Below the pieces are notes generated by a model, which was not told where the DNA came from, did no database searches, and worked only from the letters and a program-made list of their open reading frames with translations. Source: Nitrospirota bacterium (GTDB lineage Bacteria; Nitrospirota; JACRHJ01). From it: a DNA stretch of 64,000 bases. Shown here piece after piece: positions 47,951 to 56,597 of this stretch. The position numbers were made by a program, and so were the translations under genes. The DNA lies in assembly GCA_016212105.1 (NCBI GenBank), contig JACRHJ010000024.1, positions 1-64,000 on the forward strand, given 5' to 3'. Position 1 is the stretch's first letter. Each line of letters opens with the position of its first letter.

Positions 47951-49174
47951 TCAGGCGGCGTCGAGTTTCGCGCCGCTCTCGAGGACCGGCAGGCGGATGG
48001 TGAATGTGGTCCCGTGGCCCTCTTCGCTCTCGACGTCTATGGTGCCCTTGTGGTCCGTGATGACGCGGTTGGCGACAGACAGCCCGAGGCCGGTGCCCTG
48101 CCAGTCGGTCTTGGTGGTGAAGAACGGTATGAAGACCTTGTCGATGTTGTCCCTGGGTATGCCCATGCCGGTGTCCCTGACGGAGACCTCGATGTACTGC
48201 CCGGGCTTCTCGTCCCTGCCGGGCTGAGGCTCGCCGTTTCTGGCTCCGCGGAGGAGCCTCATGACCACGGCAAGCTCACCGCCTTCCGGCATGGCGTGCA
48301 TGGAGTTGACGAAGAGGTGCGAAAATACCTCCTCCATCTCCTCTCCGCTCGCGAGGACCTCGGGGAGCCCGCCCTCTATGTCCACGGACACCCGGACGCC
48401 CTTGTTGACAAGCTGCATGGACATCGTCCGGAGCACCGTCTCCAGCGGGGTCTGGAGGTGGAGCGGCTGCTTGTCCCGCTTAATCCGCCTGGAGAACAAG
48501 TTCAGGTTCGTGACTATCGCGTTTATCCTGTCCACGTCCGAGAGTATCCTCTGGACGTAGTCTACCTTGGGGTCGTCGGGCGGGAGTTCGTCGATCATTA
48601 TCTGGGCGTAGAGCGATATGGAGTTGAGCGGGTTCCTTATCTCGTGGGCCATGCCGCCGGACATCTCGCCGAGCGAGGCGAGGTTGTGCTGGTGTATCAG
48701 CCGCTCCTGGGTATCCACCAGGTCGCGCGTCCTCTCCGCCACCTTGTCCTCGAGGTCGCGGTTCAGGTCGGCAAGCTCCTTCTGGAGCCTCCTGGTTGTT
48801 ATCTCGGCCGACCGGATGCGCAGCGTGTCCTTGACGACGGTGAGTATCTGCTTCTTCTCGAAGGGCTTGATGACGTAGTCGGACGCCCCGGCCTTCATGA
48901 CGGTGGCTGCGACCTCCTCGCTGCCCCGGCCGGTGACCATGACGACGTATATGTCCTCGGAGTAGTTTTTTATACCGCGCAGGACGTCGAGGCCGGTCAG
49001 GTCGGGCATCATGTAGTCGAGGAGGACCAGGTCCGGGTCCTGCTCCTTGACGACCCTGAGCGCGTCGAGCCCGGAGGTTGCGGTATGGACCTCGTACCCG
49101 GAAAGCTCGAGTATCTTGGCAAGGACTTTTACGATGTCCTGTTCGTCGTCTACGACGAGCAGCTTCTCAGCCAT
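47951..49174 (-). CDS. Receiver-domain histidine kinase
   Basis: A 407-residue protein with REC at the N-terminus (1-120; D9-D10, phospho-acceptor D53 in LLDYMMPDLT, VIKPFEKK). A coiled-coil linker (120-160) leads to HisKA with H177 in MAHEIRNPLNS and a HATPase domain with VNSMHAMPEGG (N-box), DTGMGIP (G1) and TGLGLSVANRVI (G2). It lacks a transmembrane region, so it is a cytoplasmic relay kinase. The ATG at 49174 has GGAGA upstream. No separate response regulator is adjacent; the GGDEF-EAL gene is divergent. Confidence 0.92.
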   Translation of the reverse strand: MAEKLLVVDDEQDIVKVLAKILELSGYEVHTATSGLDALRVVKEQDPDLVLLDYMMPDLTGLDVLRGIKNYSEDIYVVMVTGRGSEEVAATVMKAGASDYVIKPFEKKQILTVVKDTLRIRSAEITTRRLQKELADLNRDLEDKVAERTRDLVDTQERLIHQHNLASLGEMSGGMAHEIRNPLNSISLYAQIMIDELPPDDPKVDYVQRILSDVDRINAIVTNLNLFSRRIKRDKQPLHLQTPLETVLRTMSMQLVNKGVRVSVDIEGGLPEVLASGEEMEEVFSHLFVNSMHAMPEGGELAVVMRLLRGARNGEPQPGRDEKPGQYIEVSVRDTGMGIPRDNIDKVFIPFFTTKTDWQGTGLGLSVANRVITDHKGTIDVESEEGHGTTFTIRLPVLESGAKLDAA

Positions 49175-49350
49175 GAACCGTCTCCAGTATCTTCGACAAG
49201 CCGCGTGCGGTTCGTCAAAGGTGTGCCGCATCAAGCTCGTAATATCCATGATAATATCAAGAACGCACGACAGGCTTCGTCAACGCTTAACTGAAGTATA
49301 TGCAGGTACGAGGATTATGTCAAGTGCCGGAGCACTTAAAAAGTCTACGC

Positions 49351-49379
49351 TTTACAATACGCGGACCGCCATGTAAAAT
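49351..49379 (+). promoter_or_regulatory. Promoter of the GGDEF-EAL gene
   Basis: TTTACA at 49351-49356, 17-bp spacer, TAAAAT at 49374-49379; about 60-nt leader. A small AAGTGCCGGAGCACTT hairpin lies just upstream (49322-49337). Confidence 0.65.
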
Positions 49380-49446
49380 AGGTAATAAGCTGCCCGGCGC
49401 ATCCCGGCAACACCTCCTCCACCACCAAAACACAGGCGAGGTGTCG

Positions 49447-51783
49447 ATGAAGATAAAGGTCAAGATAACCCTCCTTCTCGCAATCCTCATCTCGCTGTTC
49501 GCGCTCGGCCTTTTCTCCATCTCGCGCTCCGAGAAGAGGCGCACAGAGATGCTGTTCGCCGACAAGCTCCGCGAGGTCGTCTCGGCCTACAACGCCCTCT
49601 CGACCCTCAAAGGCGAGTCACTCGAGAACTTCGTCAACGATTACAGCCTGTGGGACGACATGGTGCGCTACGTATCGACGGGCGACAGGGCGTGGGCCAG
49701 GGTATACCTGGACACGACACTGTCGATGTTCAAGACCGACGCAATATGGGTCGTCAATAAGGGCCTCAAGCCGGTATACAGCACGGAACACTCCTTCGGC
49801 AAGGCCCGGCTGGCGGGCCCGCTTCCGGCCGGCAGCCTCTCGGCGCTTCTGAATAGGGACCGGTTCCCGCACTTCTTCGTTATGTCCGGCGGTCTCCCCA
49901 TGGAGGTCCGTGGAGCGCCCGTCCAGCCCTCCGACGATGACGACAGGGTGGTCCCGCCCAAGGGCTGGTTCTTCGCGGGCAGGGTCTGGGACAAGAAGTT
50001 CCTCTCCTCGCTCGTAAGCCACGACAACATAGGTATGGAAATCCTGTCGGCCGGGGAGGGCGGCCCGGCCGAGTCGTACGACGTCGGAAAGGGCACGGTA
50101 AGCGCGAGGGTAGCTCTCCCGGGCTGGGACGGCGTCCCCGTCGGCTACGTCATGCTGACCGCCTCCCCCACCGCGCTGAAGGAACAGAGCCGGCTCGCGG
50201 ACGGGCTGTTTACGAGCTTCGTCGTCTTTTCGTTGCTCGTCCTCCTGGTGCTGTACGGGCTCCTTGTCTACTGGGTGAGCAGGCCGCTCGAGCTTATCAA
50301 CAGGAGCATAGAGTCCGAGTCGCCCGCCCTGATATCCGGCATAAGGCTCGACACCTCGGAGGTCGGCAGGCTGGCGGACCTCGTGGCGGGCTTCTTCCGG
50401 CAGCGCGAGGAGCTGATAATCGAGGTGGACTCCAGGAAGCACGCGGAACGGCTGCTGATTGAGAGGGAGAAGAGCCTCGAACACATGGCGCAGCACGACG
50501 CCCTTACCGGGCTCCCGAACCGGTTCCTCATGCGCGACCGGCTGGAGCAGGCCATAGCCCTGGCAAAGCGGAGCAGGCAGGGGCTGGCCGTCCTGCTGAT
50601 GGACCTCGACAACTTCAAGGCGGTCAACGACACGATGGGACATCCCGCGGGAGACGCCCTGCTGAAGGACCTCGCCGGCATGCTCAGGGCCACACTCCGG
50701 GAGACGGACACCGTCGCGCGGCTCGGTGGCGACGAGTTCTGCATCATTCTGCCGGGGCTCGCCGACCCGCTCGCGGCGAGCGAGGTCGCCTCGAAGGTCA
50801 TAGAGCTATGCCGCGTCCCCATACCCCTCGACGGCAGGGAAGTATTCGTGACCGCGAGCATCGGGATCTCCGTCTACCCCTACGGGGGCGCCGACGCGGA
50901 GTCGCTTCTGAAGAACGCGGACATCGCCCTTTACCGCGCGAAGGAGCAGGGCAAGAACACCTTCCAGGCGCATACCAAGGCGATGAGCGCCTACATAACT
51001 GAGAGGATGGAGTTGGGGAGCATGCTGAGGCAGGGCCTGGACAGAGGAGAGTTCGAGCTTCTTTACCAGCCGCAGACGGACGTCCAGACCGGCGCGGTCG
51101 TATGCATGGAGGCGCTGATACGCTGGCGTAACCCGTCTAACGGGTACACGCTGCCGTCGAAGTTCATACCTGTCGCGGAGGAGTCGGGCCTGATAGTCCC
51201 GCTCGGCGAGTGGGCGCTCAAGGCCGCCTGCGCGCAGAACAGGCTGTGGAGAGAGGCTGGGATCCCGCCGGTCAGGGTGTCGGTCAACCTCTCGGCGAGG
51301 CAGTTCCAGGACCCGATGCTCCCGGAGGTCATAGAGAACGCGCTCAGGAACAACGGCCTGCCACCGGATTCGCTCGAACTCGAGATAACCGAGAGCACTA
51401 TAGTCCACAACGTCGAGGCGGCCGGTTTCGCCCTGGCCAGGATGAAGGACCACGGGATACGCATAGCCATCGACGACTTCGGCACCGGCTACTCATCTCT
51501 AAGCTACATCCTGAAGTTCTCGATCCATACGCTGAAGGTGGACCGCTCGTTCATCATGATGGTACCGGAGGACCATGACAGCGCGGCGATAGTGGTCGCG
51601 GTCGCGGCGATGGCGCGCTGCCTCGGGCTCAACGTCGTCGCGGAGGGTGTGGAGCGGGAGGAGCAGATGGAGTTTCTGAGATATGCCGGCTGTCCCGTGG
51701 CGCAGGGCTACCTGATTAGCCTGCCCCTGCCGGCCGGAGAAGCGGCGGAGTACCTGAGGGCGCACCCGCCGGCCTCCTGTTAG
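49447..51783 (+). CDS. CHASE4-GGDEF-EAL cyclic-di-GMP enzyme
   Basis: A 778-residue membrane sensor. TM1 (about 6-26), a periplasmic CHASE4-like domain (about 40-235, with DYSLWDDMVRYV), TM2 (about 254-277) and a short HAMP-like segment come first. The GGDEF domain has an intact RLGGDEF (GGDEF at 427-431) and an RETD inhibitory site five residues before it (418-421). The EAL domain starts at E555 in MEALIRW and keeps NLSARQF, EITES, DDFGTGYSSL, KVDRSFI and AEGVE. Both cyclase and phosphodiesterase look catalytically competent. GAGGTG precedes the ATG at 49447. Confidence 0.93.
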   Translation: MKIKVKITLLLAILISLFALGLFSISRSEKRRTEMLFADKLREVVSAYNALSTLKGESLENFVNDYSLWDDMVRYVSTGDRAWARVYLDTTLSMFKTDAIWVVNKGLKPVYSTEHSFGKARLAGPLPAGSLSALLNRDRFPHFFVMSGGLPMEVRGAPVQPSDDDDRVVPPKGWFFAGRVWDKKFLSSLVSHDNIGMEILSAGEGGPAESYDVGKGTVSARVALPGWDGVPVGYVMLTASPTALKEQSRLADGLFTSFVVFSLLVLLVLYGLLVYWVSRPLELINRSIESESPALISGIRLDTSEVGRLADLVAGFFRQREELIIEVDSRKHAERLLIEREKSLEHMAQHDALTGLPNRFLMRDRLEQAIALAKRSRQGLAVLLMDLDNFKAVNDTMGHPAGDALLKDLAGMLRATLRETDTVARLGGDEFCIILPGLADPLAASEVASKVIELCRVPIPLDGREVFVTASIGISVYPYGGADAESLLKNADIALYRAKEQGKNTFQAHTKAMSAYITERMELGSMLRQGLDRGEFELLYQPQTDVQTGAVVCMEALIRWRNPSNGYTLPSKFIPVAEESGLIVPLGEWALKAACAQNRLWREAGIPPVRVSVNLSARQFQDPMLPEVIENALRNNGLPPDSLELEITESTIVHNVEAAGFALARMKDHGIRIAIDDFGTGYSSLSYILKFSIHTLKVDRSFIMMVPEDHDSAAIVVAVAAMARCLGLNVVAEGVEREEQMEFLRYAGCPVAQGYLISLPLPAGEAAEYLRAHPPASC

Positions 51784-51788
51784 CAGTC

Positions 51789-51818
51789 CCTGATGTGCCG
51801 TCCTTGCGGACGCATCAG
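51789..51818. terminator. Hairpin between convergent GGDEF-EAL and comM genes
   Basis: CTGATG and CGTCC arms pair with GGACG and CATCAG (51790-51817), with a 3-nt bulge. No T-run follows. It may serve both converging transcripts. Confidence 0.45.
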
Positions 51819-53347
51819 ACCAGCTTCCTGTCCAGGCTCCTGTACTGTATGGCCTCGGACACGTCGGCCGCAGAGATGACTTCGCGGGCGTCCAGGTCGG
51901 CTATCGTCCTGGCGACCTTGAGGATGCGGTTGTACGCCCTCGCGGACAGGCCGAGCCGCTCCATCGCGCTCTCGAGCAGCCCGTGCGTGGGCTCGTCCAC
52001 CGAGCAGAACTTCTTCAGGTGGCGCGGCCTCATCTGGGAGTTGCAGTAGATGCCGTCCCTTCCGAACCGGCCCATCTGGACGTCACGCGCCTTGTTGACC
52101 CTCTTCCTGACGTCCCTTGAGGTCTCCTCCGCCCTGTCCGAGGCGAGTTCCCGGAACTTGACCGCCGGGACCTCCACGTGCAGCTCTATCCTGTCCAGCA
52201 GGGGCCCGGAAATCTTCGCCCGGTACCGCTGTATCTGTCTCGGGGTGCATGTGCATTCGTGGGTCGGGTCGGAATAGAACCCGCACGGGCAGGGGTTCAT
52301 CGCGGCCACCATCATGAACGTGGCCGGGTACGTGATGGACGCGGCCGCACGCGATATCGTCACCTGACGCTCCTCGAGCGGCTGCCTGAGGACCTCGAGC
52401 GCGTTCCTGTGGAACTCGGGAAGCTCGTCTAAGAAGAGCACCCCGTTGTGCGAGATGCTGACCTCGCCGGGCTTGGGCACAGCCCCCCCGCCAATGAGAC
52501 CCGCGTCGGATATGGTGTGGTGCGGGCTCCGGAAGGGCCGTGTCGCGACCAGCGGGTTTTCCGGGTTTATGAAACCCATGACCGAGTGCACCTTCGTCGT
52601 CTCTATGGCCTCGTCGAAGGACATCTCCGGCAGTATGCTGACAAGCCTCCTGGCGAGCATGGTCTTGCCAGAGCCGGGCGGGCCGATCATAAGTATGTTA
52701 TGGCCGCCCGCGGCTGCTATCTCGAGCGCGCGCTTGACGTGTCCCTGGCCCTTTACCTCCGAGAAGTCCTCGGAGTACGCCGAGTTCTCCTCGAACAGCC
52801 TGAGGACGTCGATCTGCCAGGGGGCGATGGCCTTGCCGCCCCCGGCGAAGTCGACAACCTCGACCAGGTCCTTCACGCCGTAGACATTGAGGCCTTCCAC
52901 CACCGCCGCCTCGCGGGCGTTCTCGGCCGGTATGACAAGCCCCCGGAGCCCCGCCTCCTTCGCTTTTACAGCCATCGGGAGGACGCCCCGTACCGGCTTG
53001 ACCCTGCCGTCGAGCGAGAGCTCACCCGCGAACAGGTACCCGTCCAGGTCCTCCTGACGGAGCATGCCCTCGGCCGCGATGATGCCGAGCGCGATGGGCA
53101 GGTCGAAGGCCGAGCCCTCCTTCTTGACGTTGGCCGGGGCGAGGTTTATGACTATCTGCTTGAGCGGGAAGTCGAAGCCGTTATTCTTCAGCGCGGCGCG
53201 CACACGGTCCTTGCTCTCCTTGATTGCTGTGTCCGGGAGCCCGACGGTGGAGAAGAACGGGAGCCCTCGGGCGGCTACGTCTACCTCTACCTCGACCAGG
53301 TACGCGTCGATACCCATGATGGCGCTTGAAAGGACTTTGGATAACAT
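51815..53347 (-). CDS. comM: YifB/ComM-family Mg-chelatase-like AAA ATPase
   Basis: A 510-residue hexameric helicase-type ATPase; in competent bacteria ComM drives branch migration during recombination. The N-terminal ChlI-like domain ([43 protein letters not shown]) is followed by the AAA core with Walker [14 protein letters not shown], the [11 protein letters not shown] segment, and LFLDELPEF (Walker B). A zinc-like [15 protein letters not shown] motif and a C-terminal lid complete it. The start ATG at 53347 has AGGAAGAGG upstream; the frame extends to 53476 but crosses the promoter. Confidence 0.93.
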   Translation of the reverse strand: MLSKVLSSAIMGIDAYLVEVEVDVAARGLPFFSTVGLPDTAIKESKDRVRAALKNNGFDFPLKQIVINLAPANVKKEGSAFDLPIALGIIAAEGMLRQEDLDGYLFAGELSLDGRVKPVRGVLPMAVKAKEAGLRGLVIPAENAREAAVVEGLNVYGVKDLVEVVDFAGGGKAIAPWQIDVLRLFEENSAYSEDFSEVKGQGHVKRALEIAAAGGHNILMIGPPGSGKTMLARRLVSILPEMSFDEAIETTKVHSVMGFINPENPLVATRPFRSPHHTISDAGLIGGGAVPKPGEVSISHNGVLFLDELPEFHRNALEVLRQPLEERQVTISRAAASITYPATFMMVAAMNPCPCGFYSDPTHECTCTPRQIQRYRAKISGPLLDRIELHVEVPAVKFRELASDRAEETSRDVRKRVNKARDVQMGRFGRDGIYCNSQMRPRHLKKFCSVDEPTHGLLESAMERLGLSARAYNRILKVARTIADLDAREVISAADVSEAIQYRSLDRKLV

Positions 53348-53386
53348 CGTGCCTCTTCCTGGGAGAGAATAATTTGGGACTAATTC

Positions 53387-53415
53387 ATTATATACAACCG
53401 CTTTTCTCTTGGCAA
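53387..53415 (-). promoter_or_regulatory. comM promoter
   Basis: Minus strand: TTGCCA (53415-53410), 17-bp spacer, consensus TATAAT (53392-53387). Leader of about 35 nt. Confidence 0.65.
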
Positions 53416-53481
53416 GCAGGAATTTGACCATGCGAAGATTTACAGCGCGCCCGTCCAGCGCAGTCCTTTCCATCATATATC

Positions 53482-53510
53482 TTGATTATTATCGGCGAGT
53501 TTGGTATATT
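53482..53510 (+). promoter_or_regulatory. Promoter of the membrane/GAF gene pair
   Basis: TTGATT at 53482-53487, 17-bp spacer, TATATT at 53505-53510. Leader of about 40 nt to the ATG at 53556. Confidence 0.6.
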
Positions 53511-53555
53511 TTCATCGACATATCGGTCCGTATCCCACCGGGAGACCTGGCGCAT

Positions 53556-53993
53556 ATGACAACAAGAATTCTGCTTGCGGCACTCCTCGTCATGTTGAAC
53601 GCGTCGGACGCCCTCGCCATCCAGGACCACGGCGACCCCGAGGGCTTCTACGTCCACCAGCTCGCCCACATCGTATTCTTCGCCGCCATGGCCTTCATGG
53701 TCGTCGTCCTGAAGAAGCCCGCCGTTTACGCGCTCGAAGGCTGGCGCTCCATACGGCGCGCGGCCTTCCTGTTCCTGCTCTGGAACGTCAATACCTTCAT
53801 AAGCCACGAGGCACGGCACGAGATGCCGGCGGACTACATAAAGGGCAGCGTCCTCTACCTGAAAGACAACGACGCGGTCGTCTACTACTGGACGAGCATG
53901 GCCGAGTACTTCTTCCTCGTGCCGGCGTTCGTCTTCCTTGCGATGGGACTCGACCAGCTCTGGAAGCACCTCCGGAAGGAGGACAGCGAATGA
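53556..53993 (+). CDS. Histidine-containing membrane protein, partner of the GAF sensor
   Basis: A 145-residue protein with a signal peptide (about 1-21, LNASDALA) and three hydrophobic helices (about 36-52, 66-82 and 115-132). Histidines cluster near the helix ends: H25, H34, H38 on the outer side of helix 1 and H84, H88 (SHEARHEMP) after helix 2. The ATG at 53556 has a GGAG about 11 nt upstream. Its stop overlaps the next start (ATGA). I do not recognise the family. The paired histidines could bind heme or metal; that is inference. Confidence 0.65.
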   Translation: MTTRILLAALLVMLNASDALAIQDHGDPEGFYVHQLAHIVFFAAMAFMVVVLKKPAVYALEGWRSIRRAAFLFLLWNVNTFISHEARHEMPADYIKGSVLYLKDNDAVVYYWTSMAEYFFLVPAFVFLAMGLDQLWKHLRKEDSE

Positions 53994-55033
53994 CCAGCCT
54001 CGTACCAATCTGGACGCTCGACTTCCTCGGCAATATCGCTATCATCGCGCTGTCCTTCTACCTGCTGTTCAAGATCGACAGGATAATGAAGCTGCGGCTC
54101 CGAAGGCCGCTCTGGATGTACCTCCAGTGGCAGGTCATAGCCCTTACCGTATTCTCCTTTTCGCACTCCATAGGACATATCGTCAGGCGCGTGATGATAC
54201 TGATGGACCACCGGGCAACCTGGGACAAGATCTCGCCGTACACCGGCAGCATAAACAGCATATCGTTCGTCGTCGTCGGCATACTGGCCTTCCTGTACAA
54301 GGACATCGAGTCCGCGAGCGAGAAGATCGGGACGCTGGAGGAGGCCAAGAAGGAACTCGAGGCGACGGCGGGCAAGCTCCTCGCGTCACAGCGCAAGATG
54401 GCCGAGGACGCAGAGGAGATTACGCTCAAGAACAGGGAGCTGACCGCGCTCAACCGTATCGCCATGACCGCCGGCAGGTCGCTCGAACTCGACAAGGTGC
54501 TCTCCTCCATCATAAAAGAGGTCAGGGCGTTCCTCGATGCGGAGTTCTTCTGCATATACCTCGTCGAGCAGGGGAACATCGTCATCAAGACATGCGAGGG
54601 GCTCTCGGAGGAGTTCAGCGGCAAGACCAGGTCGCGCAGCGTCGAGGAGCCCTGGCTCAAGAGGGAGGTCATGGAGGGGCGGCCGTTCTTCGCCCGTGAG
54701 CGCATCGACGAGCACGCCGGCAAGGTGGGCCCGGACATCAAGGCGGAGGGCGTACAGGCCTGGGCCGCCGTGCCCCTGATGTCGAAGGGCAAGGTAGTGG
54801 GCGTCCTCGCGGCCGGCTCCACCCGCTACGACGGCATAGACGAGCGGCAGCTCGACACCCTCTCGACCATCGGCGGATACGCGGGCATCGTCATCGACAA
54901 CGCTATGCTCTACGAGGAGTCCCGGCAGAAGGTGGACGACCTGGAGCGGTTCCGGAAGTTCTCGGTCGGCCGCGAGATGCGGATTATAGAGCTGAAGGAG
55001 AAGGTCGCCGATATGGAGAGGAAGGAGAAGTAG
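53990..55033 (+). CDS. Membrane-anchored GAF-domain sensor without output domain
   Basis: A 347-residue protein with three hydrophobic helices (about 10-28, 45-63 and 88-103) containing H59, H63 and H74 around the second. A coiled coil (105-155) follows, then a GAF domain (about 165-300: TAGRSLELDKVLSSIIKEV, FCIYLVEQGNIVIKTCEG, VQAWAAVPLMSKGKVVGVLAAGS). The C-terminal helix has VGREMRIIELKEKV, which in many sensors leads into a kinase. No kinase, GGDEF or DNA-binding domain is present, so it must signal through partners. Coupled by ATGA to the preceding gene. Confidence 0.75.
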   Translation: MTSLVPIWTLDFLGNIAIIALSFYLLFKIDRIMKLRLRRPLWMYLQWQVIALTVFSFSHSIGHIVRRVMILMDHRATWDKISPYTGSINSISFVVVGILAFLYKDIESASEKIGTLEEAKKELEATAGKLLASQRKMAEDAEEITLKNRELTALNRIAMTAGRSLELDKVLSSIIKEVRAFLDAEFFCIYLVEQGNIVIKTCEGLSEEFSGKTRSRSVEEPWLKREVMEGRPFFARERIDEHAGKVGPDIKAEGVQAWAAVPLMSKGKVVGVLAAGSTRYDGIDERQLDTLSTIGGYAGIVIDNAMLYEESRQKVDDLERFRKFSVGREMRIIELKEKVADMERKEK

Positions 55034-55039
55034 CGGAAC

Positions 55040-55075
55040 CCCTTCACCCCAACCCCTCTCCCGCGAGGAGATGGG
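55040..55075. repeat. Cttcaccccaacccctctcccgcgaggag repeat
   Basis: A short member of the cctcaccccagcccctctccc family directly after the GAF-sensor gene. Confidence 0.6.
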
Positions 55076-55084
55076 AATCAGAAT

Positions 55085-55396
55085 ATGAAACGCATACATT
55101 CTATTCGTAACGAAGATATCTCCTCCGCCCTCCTCGCCGTCCCCGAGGGCCACACCCACCTGCGCCTCGCCCTGACGACGAAAGACGGTGAGAATGTCGT
55201 ACTCTCCGAGGCCGCCATCGCGGCCATCGTACGCGCGTACACGACGGTCAAGACTCACCCGGTGAAGCGCGCGGTAAAGCTCGTATCAGAGACGCCTGTC
55301 GGACTCAAGAAAGGCTACGCGAAGCACCAACTCATCGAGGCAGACGTGCCGGACGAGGACGTGGTGGGGGAGATGACGGGGCTGCTTGAGTTGTAG
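55085..55396 (+). CDS. Small soluble protein, unknown
   Basis: A 103-residue protein rich in charged and small residues, without signal peptide or membrane segment. Repeated Ala/Val-rich helices are likely (ISSALLAVPEGH, VLSEAAIAAIVRAYTTV). The start at the ATG at 55085 has only a distant GAGGAG (about 17 nt upstream, in repeat DNA). Composition matches the host. I do not recognise a family, and coding status rests on length, composition and start context. Confidence 0.5.
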   Translation: MKRIHSIRNEDISSALLAVPEGHTHLRLALTTKDGENVVLSEAAIAAIVRAYTTVKTHPVKRAVKLVSETPVGLKKGYAKHQLIEADVPDEDVVGEMTGLLEL

Positions 55397-55945
55397 CTGC
55401 CCGATTCATCGGTCGGTTTTCATGTAGGGGCCGACCCGTGTGTCGGCCCTTTCTTAATTCTTGATGTAGGGGCGGGCCTCTGTGCCCGCCCAGGTTTAAT
55501 TCCTGGATTCCCGCCTTCGCGGGAATGACGGTCAAAGGATGTGATTGCCGCGTCGTCCCGCGAAGCGCGGGACTCCTCGCAATGACAAACAAAAGCGGGC
55601 CGACACACAGGTCGGCCCCAGAGTGTTAACAAACCCCTGTTTCACAATAACAGGGCAACGAAGACCGTCGTTCCGAGCGAAGTCGAGGAACCTACCTTTG
55701 ACTTGGCTCTATTACAATCAAAGGCTTACTGTTGGTCCCTCCACGGAGCCTGCCCTGAGCGTAGCCGAAGGGGTCGGGACGACGTCAGGCTTTCTTTAAC
55801 GTCATCCAATTGTTTCGGGACTTTGTCAGCAGTCTGGGGCCGACACAAGGATCGGCCCTTTCTTAATTCTTGATGTAGGGGCGGGCCTCTGTGCCCGCCC
55901 AGGTTTAATTCCTGGATTCCCGCTTCCGCGGGAATGACGCGCTAA
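55394..55945. repeat. Long repeat-only stretch
   Basis: About 550 bp made almost wholly of repeats: ttgtagctgcccgattcatcgg (55394-55415), tgtaggggccgacccgtgtgtcggccctt (55424-55452), tgtaggggcgggcctctgtgcccgcccagg (55464-55493), gattcccgccttcgcgggaatgac (55506-55529), a gattgccgcgtcgtcccgcgaagcgcgggactcctcgcaatgac unit (55541-55584), gggccgacacacaggtcggcccc (55597-55619), cgttccgagcgaagtcgaggaacc (55668-55691), a cggagcctgcc...ggtcgggacgac unit (55745-55782), a second ggggccgac...tcggcccttt (55837-55862), a second tgtaggggcgggcctctg unit (55873-55902) and gattcccgcttccgcgggaatgac (55916-55939). Confidence 0.8.
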
Positions 55946-55948
55946 CGC

Positions 55949-56548
55949 CTACCCGTAATTCTCCTTCATGAACGCCAGCAGCTCCCGATGCCAAAGCTCC
56001 GGGTTGTCGAGGTACGCAGGGTGCCTCGCGCCGTCGATTATCAGCAGCTTCGAATCCTTGACCTCCTTGTGCAAAAGCTCCGCGTTGGACATCGGCGCGA
56101 TGTGGTCTCTGCTTCCCCATACGATCAGCGTCGGGACTGTAATGTTCTTGAGCCGGTCGCGGTTCTCCTCGACGCTGACGCAGCCGATGAGCACCAGGCC
56201 GCCGACCAGTTCCGGGTGGTCGAGCGTGAAATGGAGCGCGATGCGCCCGCCCATCGACGGGCCGACCAGCACCGGCCTGTCCATCCCCTCGCACTCGATG
56301 AGCCCGGCTACCACCTTGTCCGGCCCCTTGCCGCATATCGCGGTCTTGCCGAAGCCCGGCATGTCAGCCGCGGTCGCGTCGTAGCCCGCCTTGCCGAGCG
56401 CTTCGAGCGTGCCGAGCTCCCGCCACGTCTCGGCCTGGAAGCTCATGCCGTGCAGGAGCAGGATGTCCTTGCCCTTCCTGCTACCAGCATGAAGCGTGTT
56501 GACCTCGCAGGGGCCGACTTGGACTGTCTTTTGTTTAATTGCCGGCAT
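55949..56548 (-). CDS. Alpha/beta hydrolase
   Basis: A 199-residue alpha/beta hydrolase-fold protein. The nucleophile elbow is VGPSMGG (S98). The acidic residue is in VWGSRDHIAP and the catalytic His is in ARHPAYLDNPE, so the triad appears complete. The oxyanion segment is LLHGMSFQAETW. It has no signal peptide and is shorter than typical esterases, with a small lid (residues about 105-130). The ATG at 56548 has AAAGGAGG upstream. The substrate is unknown; homologues with this layout are often annotated only as hydrolases. Single gene facing a repeat block. Confidence 0.87.
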   Translation of the reverse strand: MPAIKQKTVQVGPCEVNTLHAGSRKGKDILLLHGMSFQAETWRELGTLEALGKAGYDATAADMPGFGKTAICGKGPDKVVAGLIECEGMDRPVLVGPSMGGRIALHFTLDHPELVGGLVLIGCVSVEENRDRLKNITVPTLIVWGSRDHIAPMSNAELLHKEVKDSKLLIIDGARHPAYLDNPELWHRELLAFMKENYG

Positions 56549-56597
56549 GCGTGCCTCCTTTATATTAAACAAGGCAGGCTAATTGAGCCTCGCCAAG

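Noticed and set aside
55394-55945. CRISPR array
   Set aside because: Repeats belong to several different palindromic families at irregular spacing with no constant repeat-spacer pattern, and there are no cas genes.
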